A stretch of 11,987 nt of DNA from assembly GCA_030550295.1 (NCBI GenBank), contig JAUQPQ010000047.1:1-11987 (forward strand), read 5' to 3'. A program made the translations under genes and the position numbers. Each line of letters opens with the position of its first letter. Positions within the stretch are counted from its first letter, which is position 1. The notes under the pieces are model-generated. The model saw only the letters and a program-made list of their open reading frames with translations. It did no database searches and was not told the origin of the DNA. Below, one piece after another: positions 1-6,532 of the stretch. Origin of the DNA: Chloroflexota bacterium. GTDB lineage: Bacteria > Chloroflexota > Dehalococcoidia > SM23-28-2 > HRBIN24.

Positions 1-381
1 GCTGGTGGGCGTTACGATTCCCTAGTTCAGCTGCTATGCGGTCGGCAGGTCCCTGCGTGTGGTTTCGCGTTCTATTTGGGCAGGCTCCTTTCCCTGGCGA
101 GACCGCCAACCTACGCCCATGGCCAGCCCCTGATGGTTGAAGCGCTCGAGAAGTCGCCAGAGGTGATGGCCAAGGTTTTCACCGTGGCGCAAAGGCTTAG
201 GGAACGGGGAATACCAGTGCGTGTAGCCTTGGGCTCCGGCGATCTACTAGGTCAGGGGTCTCGTCTGCAGGTGAGGAGGGAGGAGCTTGTGCTCTTTCCT
301 CCCGGTGGGGTCGTAGGGGAGCGGCTGGGCAGCGTTGAAGACGTAATAGACAGGTTAGGACAGGGAGGCGCTCCTGGATGA
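1..381 (+). CDS. hisZ: ATP phosphoribosyltransferase regulatory subunit HisZ, 3' end only
   Basis: The frame is open from the first base, so the gene begins outside the window and only its last 126 codons are here. The first residues read AGGRYDSLV, followed about 14 residues on by PACGFAFYLGRL. This is the class II aminoacyl-tRNA-synthetase-like GGRYD...GFA..L motif shared by HisZ and histidyl-tRNA synthetase. HisZ is preferred over HisS because a short-form-type hisG follows immediately and no full anticodon-binding domain is visible, only a short tail containing RLRERGIPVRV. HisZ is a catalytically inactive synthetase paralogue that binds short HisG, activates it and mediates histidine feedback, in the cytoplasm. 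The stop codon TGA overlaps the hisG start as ATGA (378-381), which predicts translational coupling. The family call is firm. The small remaining doubt is HisS. Confidence 0.85.
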   Translation, partial: AGGRYDSLVQLLCGRQVPACGFAFYLGRLLSLARPPTYAHGQPLMVEALEKSPEVMAKVFTVAQRLRERGIPVRVALGSGDLLGQGSRLQVRREELVLFPPGGVVGERLGSVEDVIDRLGQGGAPG

Positions 382-1787
382 TTAAGTTGGCCCTGCCAGG
401 TGGGCCTTTGCGCCAGCACATAGCCCAGGTCCTACAAGGGGCAGGCATCCGAGTGTCTGGATATGCCGAGGGGTCCCGCTCATACCGGTTCCAATGGGAG
501 GGGCGGGCGCAAGTCCGCGTCTTTAGGGAAAGAGACATCCCTGTGCAGATCGCCTTGGGCCAGTACGATGTGGGCATCTGTAGCATGGCTTGGGTTGAGG
601 AGTTTTTGGCATGTCATCCTGGCGAGGGTATGGTGAAGCTAGGGGCTCTGCCTGGCCCGCCCCAAGTCCTCTACCTGATGGCTACCCCTGAGGTTGCTCA
701 GTCGTGGGAGGATCTGGTCCGGCTGGAGCATCCTATCATCGCCACCGAATTCCCCCACATGGCCGAGGCATTGGCTCTTGCCATGCGCTTGCCCAGCTAT
801 CGCATCCTCCCGGTATGGGGTGGCGCAGAGGTATATCCCCCAGAAGACGCATCTTTGGCGGTGGCTCTAGCCCCTAGCGATGACGTGGTAAGGGGGTTAG
901 GGTTGGTCCCTCTGTGGCGGATTATGGATAGCCCTCCTGCCCTCATAGTCCATCGCGACAGCCTGAGGAGAAAAGATATAGCATGGCTCCTCTCTGCCCT
1001 GTCATCACAGGTGACAGGAGCGCCGACAGAGCTGACCTGGCCACCCCCTCTGGTAGGGGGACGCCTCAGGCCATGTCCTCCTATCGCTAAGAGGGACGTC
1101 CTAAGGGTCGCCTTGCCCGACGGTCACCAACAGCCCCACGTTTTGGCAGCGCTGGCTGAAGCTGGGCTGAAGTTCCCGGGGTATGAGGAAGGCCAACGGA
1201 GGCTTGCCGGTCCCCGGGCGGGGATTGAGGCTAAGGTCATTCGTCCCCAAGATATGCCGCAAATGGTAGCCCTGGGTTTCTTCGATGTAGCCTTTACTGG
1301 CCGGGACTGCGTGCTGGAGCACCTCTACCGCTTCCCCTCCAGCCCCGTGGCTATAGCCTTAGATCTGGGCAGGGCTGCCTTCAACATGAGCGCTGTGGTG
1401 AGCGCCGACTTGCCTGTGGGCAGCATACAGGAGGCCCTCGGGTGGTGGCGAGGGGAGGGAAAGCCTCTAATACGCATCGCCTCAGAGTTTGTAGCTATAG
1501 CCGACCATTACGCCCGTACCCGCCACTTTTGGCGCTACCAGGTTATACCCACAGCTGGCGCTTCCGAGGGGTTCGTGCCAGACGATGCTGACCTCCTCAT
1601 TGAAGGCACCGAGACAGGCCGCACGTTGGCTGAGAACCGCCTCAAGGCCATCGATGTCCTCTTTCGCTCCACCACTTGCGTCATCGTGCGTCGTGATGGG
1701 GGCCTAACAGGCAGGTTGGAGGAGCTAAGGGAGTGGCTTCTGGGAAAACTAGCCCCCCTGGCGGTAGAGTCCCCTGTTAAAATCTAG
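378..1787 (+). CDS. hisG: ATP phosphoribosyltransferase HisG, tandem duplicated two-domain form
   Basis: HisG condenses ATP and PRPP to phosphoribosyl-ATP, the committed step of histidine synthesis. Short HisG is about 210 residues, whereas this protein has 469 and contains two HisG-like units, about 2-205 and 241-455. Both halves show the LALP/VALP start (3-7, 243-247), the R..DIP/MP..ALG..DV stretch (50-65, 290-304) and a G..E..P.DA segment (149-158, 394-404). Only the second half keeps the PRPP-loop-like ETGRTLAEN (412-420). The matching place in the first half reads SDDVVRGLG, so that half looks catalytically degenerate. Neither half has the usual KGR after the first strand (GGP and DGH instead). 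The start ATG follows GGGAGG at 363-368 and overlaps the hisZ stop. The fused halves may form an internal dimer working with HisZ. The pathway assignment rests on homology and operon position; the fusion itself is read directly from one uninterrupted frame. Confidence 0.85.
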   Translation: MIKLALPGGPLRQHIAQVLQGAGIRVSGYAEGSRSYRFQWEGRAQVRVFRERDIPVQIALGQYDVGICSMAWVEEFLACHPGEGMVKLGALPGPPQVLYLMATPEVAQSWEDLVRLEHPIIATEFPHMAEALALAMRLPSYRILPVWGGAEVYPPEDASLAVALAPSDDVVRGLGLVPLWRIMDSPPALIVHRDSLRRKDIAWLLSALSSQVTGAPTELTWPPPLVGGRLRPCPPIAKRDVLRVALPDGHQQPHVLAALAEAGLKFPGYEEGQRRLAGPRAGIEAKVIRPQDMPQMVALGFFDVAFTGRDCVLEHLYRFPSSPVAIALDLGRAAFNMSAVVSADLPVGSIQEALGWWRGEGKPLIRIASEFVAIADHYARTRHFWRYQVIPTAGASEGFVPDDADLLIEGTETGRTLAENRLKAIDVLFRSTTCVIVRRDGGLTGRLEELREWLLGKLAPLAVESPVKI

Positions 1788-1802
1788 GCAGGTGACGAGA
1801 AG

Positions 1803-2555
1803 ATGCCCCCTTTGGCGCTGCACATGGTGGTGGCCAAAGAGATAGGTGACCGGTTACACCATCCCATCCTCGATGCTAACCGGGGGGCCCTATACCTGGG
1901 CTCCACTACGCCCGACATCCGGGTGCTCATGCGTTGTGACCGCCGTCTTACCCACTTTTTCGACCTTTCTAACTTCGAGGAGCAAGACGGCGTGGCCGAG
2001 TTCTTACGGGCCCAACCCCATCTGTCCGACCCCTCCCGCCTGCCCCCTCATATGGCGGCTTTTGTGGCAGGCTACATAACCCACTTGGTGATGGACGAGA
2101 TATGGATTACGCAGGTGTACCGCTCCCTATTTGGCGAACGTTCCCCCTTAGGGGGTGACGCATGGGCTAATATATTGGACCGGGCCCTCCAATTCTCCAT
2201 GGACGAAGAGAAGAGAAGGGACAGGGCCATTATGGACCACCTCGCCTCAGAGCTGAGCCGCACCGATTTGGGCATCGACCTAGGGTTCATCGATCGAGAG
2301 ACTATGGGGCGCTGGAAGGAAGTTATCCTACGGCTAGCCAATCAGCTACCTGACTGGGGGCGCTTCCAATACATAGCCAGTCGCTACCTTAGGGAGATCG
2401 GGATCGCCTCGGCAGAAGACTTCGCCTACTTCTTAAAGGAACTTCCTGCCCTGGTGGAGGAGGCGATTCGCTATATCACGCCGGGTCGGATTAGGGAGTT
2501 CCTGGAGGTGTCAGTGGAGAAAGGGATAGAGGCTGTGAAGGGCTACCTATGTTGA
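1803..2555 (+). CDS. zinc-dependent phospholipase C-like protein
   Basis: This 250-residue protein has the layout of the bacterial zinc-dependent phospholipase C family (Pfam PF00882 type). An N-terminal PLALHMVVA (His7) is followed by GALYLGSTTPDIR (Asp38), then THFFDL (His51) and a helix with GYITHLVMDE (His94, Asp98). These histidines and aspartates are the expected metal-ligand positions of the all-helical fold. I see no signal peptide or membrane segment, so it is probably cytoplasmic, unlike secreted phospholipases. The substrate is unknown and hydrolysis of a phosphoester other than a phospholipid is possible. The ATG lies 15 nt after hisG and follows AGGTGA (1790-1795). The last 7 nt overlap hisD, so it is translated as part of the histidine operon. 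The C-terminal 100 residues are helical and unassigned. The family is fairly sure; the function is not. Confidence 0.7.
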   Translation: MPPLALHMVVAKEIGDRLHHPILDANRGALYLGSTTPDIRVLMRCDRRLTHFFDLSNFEEQDGVAEFLRAQPHLSDPSRLPPHMAAFVAGYITHLVMDEIWITQVYRSLFGERSPLGGDAWANILDRALQFSMDEEKRRDRAIMDHLASELSRTDLGIDLGFIDRETMGRWKEVILRLANQLPDWGRFQYIASRYLREIGIASAEDFAYFLKELPALVEEAIRYITPGRIREFLEVSVEKGIEAVKGYLC

Positions 2556-3877
2556 TACTGCGTGGCCTAGAGGAGGGGCGCCGCCAACTTTTGGCCTGGC
2601 CCCTGCCCGAAGAATCCCTCCATCCTTCCCTGCGGGAGCGGGTGCGCCAGCTCTTTGGGGCGGACCTATCGGTGGAGGAGGTGTGCCGTCGCATCCTGGC
2701 CGATGTGCGCTTGCGAGGCGATGAGGCGGTGGCCCACTACAACTCCCTTTTGGACGGGTTGCCCCAGGACGTGCCTTTAGAGGTCTCGAAGGAGGAATGG
2801 GGGAAGGCCCTTACAGAGGTGGCGCCTTCCCTTGTCGAGGCGCTAAAGGGGGCAGCTCAGCGGGTGGAGGCCTTCCACCGTCGTCAAAGGGAACATGCCC
2901 TAAAGCCCTTTCAGGGCGACGGTGCTGGGCAGTTAGTAAGGCCTTTACAGCAGGTAGGTGTATACGTGCCAGGCACAGTAGTATCGTATCCTTCCACTGT
3001 CCTCATGACGGCTATTCCTGCCCGCGTGGCTGGGGTAGAGGAAGTGATCATGGTCACCCCGGCCCGCCCCGACGGCTCGGTAGCGCCGGAGAAGCTTGCC
3101 GCTGCCAGTATAGCTGGCGTAAGTAGGGTCTTTAGGGCTGGTGGGGCCCAGGCCATAGCCGCCTTGGCGTTTGGCACCGCTACCATACCTCGCGTGGACA
3201 AGGTGTGTGGCCCCGGCAACATTTTTGTGGCCACTGCCAAGCGCCTCCTGTATGGTCATGTGGGCATAGATGGTATTTTCGGCCCTTCGGAAACGGTTAT
3301 TGTGGCCGACGATACCGCCCATCCCTATCTGGTAGCGGTAGACATGATGGCCGGCGCCGAACATGACGAGCTGGCCATGGTGGTGCTTATAACCGTTCAT
3401 GAGGGGCTTATAACCGAGGTTGAGGCCCATATACGGAGAGGACTAGAGGCCCTTGCCCGTGCCCAGGTGGCAAGTCACTCCCTGCGGGCGCGAGGCGCCA
3501 TAGTGCTGGTAAGGGACTTGGAGGAGGCGATCTCCCTGGTCAACGATCTGGCCCCAGAGCACCTCTGTCTACACGTGCGAAGGCCCGAGGATCTGCTACC
3601 CAAAGTGAAGAACGCCGGCTGCGTTTTCTTAGGGCAGAACTCCGCCGAGTCCCTAGGAGATTACCTGGCCGGCCCTAGTCACGTCCTCCCTACGGGGGGA
3701 TCAGCTCGCTTCTCTTCTCCTCTGGGAGTGTGGGACTTCCTCAAGGTCATTACCTATGTAGGCCTTCCCCCTGATGAAGCAGCAGCCTTGGCACCGGTGG
3801 GGGCATGTATCGCCAGGTCAGAAGGGCTTACAGGCCACGCCTTGGCCATTGAGGCGCGTCGGGAGATGGTGGGTTAA
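2549..3877 (+). CDS. hisD: histidinol dehydrogenase HisD
   Basis: HisD oxidises L-histidinol through histidinal to L-histidine with two NAD+, the last two steps of the pathway. The 442-residue length is typical. Visible family motifs are VGVYVPGT (136-143), RAGGAQAIAALA (197-208), DKVCGPGN (217-224), GPSETV (245-250), the catalytic NDLAPEHL (332-339; Glu337, His338), GDYLAGPSHVLPT (370-382; Asp371, His378) and GLTGH (426-430; His430). Zinc ligands by comparison with the E. coli enzyme are Gln, His, Asp and His. Here His272, Asp371 and His430 are kept, but the Gln position reads Gly269 in MAGAEHDE, where SQAEH or AQAEH is usual. The ATG overlaps the upstream stop by 7 nt. The rest of the active site is intact, so I call it a functional HisD with an unusual metal shell. 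Confidence 0.95.
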   Translation: MLILRGLEEGRRQLLAWPLPEESLHPSLRERVRQLFGADLSVEEVCRRILADVRLRGDEAVAHYNSLLDGLPQDVPLEVSKEEWGKALTEVAPSLVEALKGAAQRVEAFHRRQREHALKPFQGDGAGQLVRPLQQVGVYVPGTVVSYPSTVLMTAIPARVAGVEEVIMVTPARPDGSVAPEKLAAASIAGVSRVFRAGGAQAIAALAFGTATIPRVDKVCGPGNIFVATAKRLLYGHVGIDGIFGPSETVIVADDTAHPYLVAVDMMAGAEHDELAMVVLITVHEGLITEVEAHIRRGLEALARAQVASHSLRARGAIVLVRDLEEAISLVNDLAPEHLCLHVRRPEDLLPKVKNAGCVFLGQNSAESLGDYLAGPSHVLPTGGSARFSSPLGVWDFLKVITYVGLPPDEAAALAPVGACIARSEGLTGHALAIEARREMVG

Positions 3878-3881
3878 AGAT

Positions 3882-4982
3882 ATGGCACCTTCGCCCCTTT
3901 TAGCGCGCCCCTTCTTGCAGGAGATGGAGCCTTACGAGCCAGTCGAGCCCCCTGAGGCAGTGGCCAAGGCGATGGGCCTTGCCCCCAACGATATAGTGAA
4001 ACTCGATGCCAACGAGAACCCCTTTGGCCCTTCACCTAAGGCCCTAGAAGCTTTAGCTCGCCTCCAACATGCCCACCTCTATCCCGATCCATGGCAGAGG
4101 GAGCTGCGGGAGACTCTAGCGTGGCGCCTAGGCGTGGATATTGGGAACGTAGTATGTGGTGCCGGAGCCGATGACCTGCTGGACGTGCTAGCGCGCCTGT
4201 TCATTGGGCCTGGGAGGAAGGTGGTAATTGCTACACCTACCTTTGGCATGTACTTCTTCCTGGCACAGATGTATGGAGGGGAGGTGGTGGAGGTGGCCCG
4301 CCGCCCTGGGTTCGCCCTGGATGTAGAAGCCATGGTCCGGGTCCTCGATGCCACCAGCGTGTGCTTTTTAGCTTCTCCCAACAACCCAACCGGCAATTTA
4401 GTCTCCCCAGAGGAGCTGCGAGCTCTCCTGGGCACAGGGGCGCTAGTGGTGGTGGATGAGGCCTATGTGGAATTCGCCGAGGGGGAATGGCCTGGGAGGC
4501 GGTATTCTTTCTACAGGCTCGCTTCCCAACTCCCTAACTTGGCCGTAGTTCGCACCTTCAGCAAGTGGGCGGGGCTAGCCGGCCTCCGTATAGGCTATGG
4601 CATCTTCCCTAAAGAGGTGGCCCTACTTATCATGAAGGCCAAGATGCCGTACAACGTTAGTGTGGCGGCCCAGGCTGCTGCCCTTGCCTCTCTGCAGGAC
4701 CTGGAGACGCTGATGGGACGGCTGGCACAAATAATAGCCGAGCGGGAGAGGATGGCTATTTCCCTAGCCTCTTTGCCGTGGTTGAAGGTGTGGCCTTCCC
4801 GGGCCAATTTCGTCCTCTGCGAGGTGGTGGGAAGGGATGCCTGGGAGGTATGGCAGGAACTGCAACGTAAGGGGGTTCTGGTGAGGCGGTACAGCCACTC
4901 AGCCCTGCGCCAATGCCTGCGCATAAGCGTAGGCCGCCCTCAAGATACCGATAAGCTGTTAGACGCCCTCGCCCAGCTGTGA
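3882..4982 (+). CDS. hisC: histidinol-phosphate aminotransferase HisC
   Basis: HisC is a PLP enzyme that converts imidazoleacetol phosphate and glutamate to histidinol phosphate. It belongs to the fold-type I aminotransferases. The frame is open back to 3774, inside hisD, but ATG 3882 is chosen. It sits 4 nt after the hisD stop, follows a GGTGGG Shine-Dalgarno-like run (3868-3873), and gives the usual length of 366 residues. Motifs are LDANENPFGPSP (41-52), YPDP (67-70), SPNNPTGN (165-172), VVDEAYVEF (190-198; Asp192 and Tyr195 contact the cofactor), RTFSKWAGLAGLRIGYG (224-240; Lys228 is the expected Schiff-base lysine, Arg236 binds substrate) and LRISVG near the end. Nothing is missing. Some bacteria use HisC-type enzymes for aromatic amino acids as well, but the operon position argues for the histidine role. 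Confidence 0.95.
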   Translation: MAPSPLLARPFLQEMEPYEPVEPPEAVAKAMGLAPNDIVKLDANENPFGPSPKALEALARLQHAHLYPDPWQRELRETLAWRLGVDIGNVVCGAGADDLLDVLARLFIGPGRKVVIATPTFGMYFFLAQMYGGEVVEVARRPGFALDVEAMVRVLDATSVCFLASPNNPTGNLVSPEELRALLGTGALVVVDEAYVEFAEGEWPGRRYSFYRLASQLPNLAVVRTFSKWAGLAGLRIGYGIFPKEVALLIMKAKMPYNVSVAAQAAALASLQDLETLMGRLAQIIAERERMAISLASLPWLKVWPSRANFVLCEVVGRDAWEVWQELQRKGVLVRRYSHSALRQCLRISVGRPQDTDKLLDALAQL

Positions 4983-4989
4983 CGGTGAG

Positions 4990-5577
4990 ATGAGGCGTAG
5001 CCACATCATAAGGGAGACGCGCGAGACCAAGGTAAAGGTGACCTTGGGCCTCGACGGCACCGGCACCTATCTGGTGCGCACAGGTATAGGCATGCTCGAC
5101 CACATGCTGGAACAACTCGCCCGTCACGGCCTATTTGACATAACAATAGAGGCCGTTGGTGACCTGGAGCGGGAGGCGCACCACCTGGTGGAAGATATAG
5201 GCCTCGCCCTTGGCCAAGCTTTCGATGAGGCTCTAGGGGGGCGCCAGGGTATAGCCCGTTTCGGCCATGCCATCGTCCCCATGGACGAGGCGCTTGCCCT
5301 CGCTGCCGTGGACCTGAGCGGTAGACCCAGAAGCATTATTGACATAAAGTTTGAGCGCGATGCGATAGGTGCGTTGCCCACGGAGCTCATACCCCACTTT
5401 CTTGAGTCTCTAGCTTATGCGGGGCGTTTCTCTTTGCACGTCCGTCTTCTGGCTGGCGTCAACGATCATCACCGGGTGGAGGCGGTCTTTAAGGCTATGG
5501 CCTTGGCCCTTCGCCAGGCTACGCGCATGGAACCTCGCCTTCAGGGAGATGTTCCCAGTACCAAGGGCGTCTTATAG
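4990..5577 (+). CDS. hisB: imidazoleglycerol-phosphate dehydratase HisB
   Basis: This enzyme removes water from imidazole glycerol phosphate to give imidazoleacetol phosphate, the substrate of HisC. It is the stand-alone form of 195 residues, without the N-terminal phosphatase domain of E. coli HisB. Signatures are GIGMLDHMLEQLARHG (32-47), AHHLVED (63-69; His64, His65, Glu68), VPMDEALA (97-104), PHF (135-137) and NDHHRVEAVFKA (158-169; His160, His161, Glu164), ending in VPSTKG. The paired HHxxxE motifs bind the two manganese ions. The residue before the first HH pair is Ala63, where the family more often has Asp. The ATG is 7 nt after the hisC stop, with GGTGAG directly upstream. The N-terminus (RRSHIIRETRETKVKV) aligns with the family start, so this start is kept. 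Confidence 0.95.
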   Translation: MRRSHIIRETRETKVKVTLGLDGTGTYLVRTGIGMLDHMLEQLARHGLFDITIEAVGDLEREAHHLVEDIGLALGQAFDEALGGRQGIARFGHAIVPMDEALALAAVDLSGRPRSIIDIKFERDAIGALPTELIPHFLESLAYAGRFSLHVRLLAGVNDHHRVEAVFKAMALALRQATRMEPRLQGDVPSTKGVL

Positions 5578-5580
5578 GGG

Positions 5581-5616
5581 GGTGACGGAGATGGTGCAGG
5601 TGGTGACGGAGATGGT
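5581..5616 (+). repeat. direct repeat duplicating ribosome site and start codon of the hydrolase gene
   Basis: The 15-nt word GGTGACGGAGATGGT occurs at 5581-5595 and again, exactly, at 5602-5616. The period is 21 nt, i.e. seven codons. Each copy contains a GGTGA Shine-Dalgarno-like element followed by an in-frame ATG (5591 and 5612). The hydrolase could therefore start at either ATG, giving proteins that differ by seven residues (a VTEMV repeat at the N-terminus). Confidence 0.7.
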
Positions 5617-6283
5617 CTCCTTTCCGGTAGAAGGAGGTGTGGCCCAAGGGTACATGGCCCGTCCAGAGGGGGAGGGGCCCTTCCCAGGTGTAATCGTCGT
5701 CCAGGAATGGTGGGGCCTAGACGAGCATATAAAGGACGTCTGCCGTCGCTTCGCTAGTGAGAGGTTCGTAGCCCTGGCGCCAGACCTGTACCACGGGCGG
5801 GTCACTAGCAACCCTGACGAAGCGATGGGCCTTATGACCGGGCTGGATATGGCCCGTGCGGTGAAGGAGCTAGTAGCTGCTTCGGCCTTCCTCGCCTCCC
5901 AGCCTTATACGAGGGGTAGGGGGATTGGTGCTATTGGCTTTTGTATGGGGGGAGGGCTGGCGTTGGAGCTGGCCTGCGAAAGCCCCCACGTAAAGGCGGT
6001 GGCGCCCTTTTATGGGGTTAACCCCCAGCCCATAGACCGGGTGCAGGGCATTCAGGGGCCTGTCCTGGCCATCTACGCCGAAAACGATCCCTGGGTAGAC
6101 CCCCCGCTAAGGGCGGAGGAGCTGAGGGCGGCCCTGGAGCGCTACGGGAAGAGGTTCGAAATTCATATCTATCCAGGGACCCAGCACGCCTTCTTCAACG
6201 ATACGCGGCCTGAAGTTTACAACGCCCGCGCCGCCCAAGACGCCTGGAACCGCGTCTTGCGCCTGTTCCGGGAACACCTATGA
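5591..6283 (+). CDS. dienelactone hydrolase family protein
   Basis: An alpha/beta hydrolase of about 230 residues with the dienelactone hydrolase pattern: GVIVVQEWWGLDEHI (33-47, Glu39), ALAPDLYHGR (61-70), GAIGFCMGGGLAL (113-125, nucleophile Cys118 in GFCMGG), YAENDPWVD (162-170, Asp166) and PGTQHAFFND (195-204, His199). This gives the Cys-Asp-His triad of the family. The physiological substrate is unknown; these enzymes cleave lactones and small esters. The frame extends to 5417 inside hisB, but that part is antisense-like overlap. The start is ATG 5591, 13 nt after hisB, with ATG 5612 as an alternative because the ribosome-site and start sequence is duplicated here. There is no signal peptide. 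It is co-transcribed with his genes by spacing, although no role in histidine synthesis is known. Its stop is interleaved with that of the convergent purS. Confidence 0.88.
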   Translation: MVQVVTEMVSFPVEGGVAQGYMARPEGEGPFPGVIVVQEWWGLDEHIKDVCRRFASERFVALAPDLYHGRVTSNPDEAMGLMTGLDMARAVKELVAASAFLASQPYTRGRGIGAIGFCMGGGLALELACESPHVKAVAPFYGVNPQPIDRVQGIQGPVLAIYAENDPWVDPPLRAEELRAALERYGKRFEIHIYPGTQHAFFNDTRPEVYNARAAQDAWNRVLRLFREHL

Positions 6284-6532
6284 CCCCTCTATCCGGAAAC
6301 GGAACTCTTCGATCACGGGGTTAGCCAGGAGACGGCGGCACATCTCCTCTACTGACTTCTCCGCCTCTTGGCTGCTCAGGGCCTCCAGCTCCAACACGAA
6401 ATATTTGCCCGCCCGTACTGATTTGACCCCTTCATAACCTAGCTGCTTCAGGGCCCCTTGTATGGTTAGGCCCTGGGGATCGTTCACCGTAGGCTTTAGG
6501 GTGATGTAAACGTGAGCCCTAAACCTGGCCAT
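6278..6532 (-). CDS. purS: phosphoribosylformylglycinamidine synthase subunit PurS
   Basis: PurS is the small (about 80-residue) subunit that bridges PurQ and PurL in the ATP- and glutamine-dependent conversion of FGAR to FGAM. The 84-residue protein shows the family opening HVYITLKPTVNDPQG, the middle GYEGVKSVRAGKYF and a C-terminal ANPVIEEFRF. I choose ATG 6532, which overlaps the purC stop by one base (TGATG) and matches the family N-terminus. A GTG three bases upstream (6535, overlap GTGA) is possible. No separate ribosome site is visible, so coupling to purC is likely. The usual partners purQ and purL do not follow, and the next gene is the convergent hydrolase. The purS stop TAG (6280-6278) abuts the hydrolase stop TGA (6281-6283), leaving no room for a terminator between them. 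Confidence 0.93.
   Translation of the reverse strand: MARFRAHVYITLKPTVNDPQGLTIQGALKQLGYEGVKSVRAGKYFVLELEALSSQEAEKSVEEMCRRLLANPVIEEFRFRIEGS

Noticed and set aside
1..381. Histidyl-tRNA synthetase (HisS) for the first gene
   Set aside because: The GGRYD motif fits both, but the C-terminal remainder is too short for the anticodon-binding domain, and the gene is coupled to hisG.
3774..3881. Longer start for HisC inside hisD
   Set aside because: It would add 36 residues not found in the family and overlap hisD by about 100 nt. ATG 3882 has a ribosome-like site and gives normal length.
5417..5590. Longer start of the hydrolase inside hisB
   Set aside because: The extra 58 residues are the shadow of hisB in another frame. 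The family domain begins after ATG 5591 or 5612.
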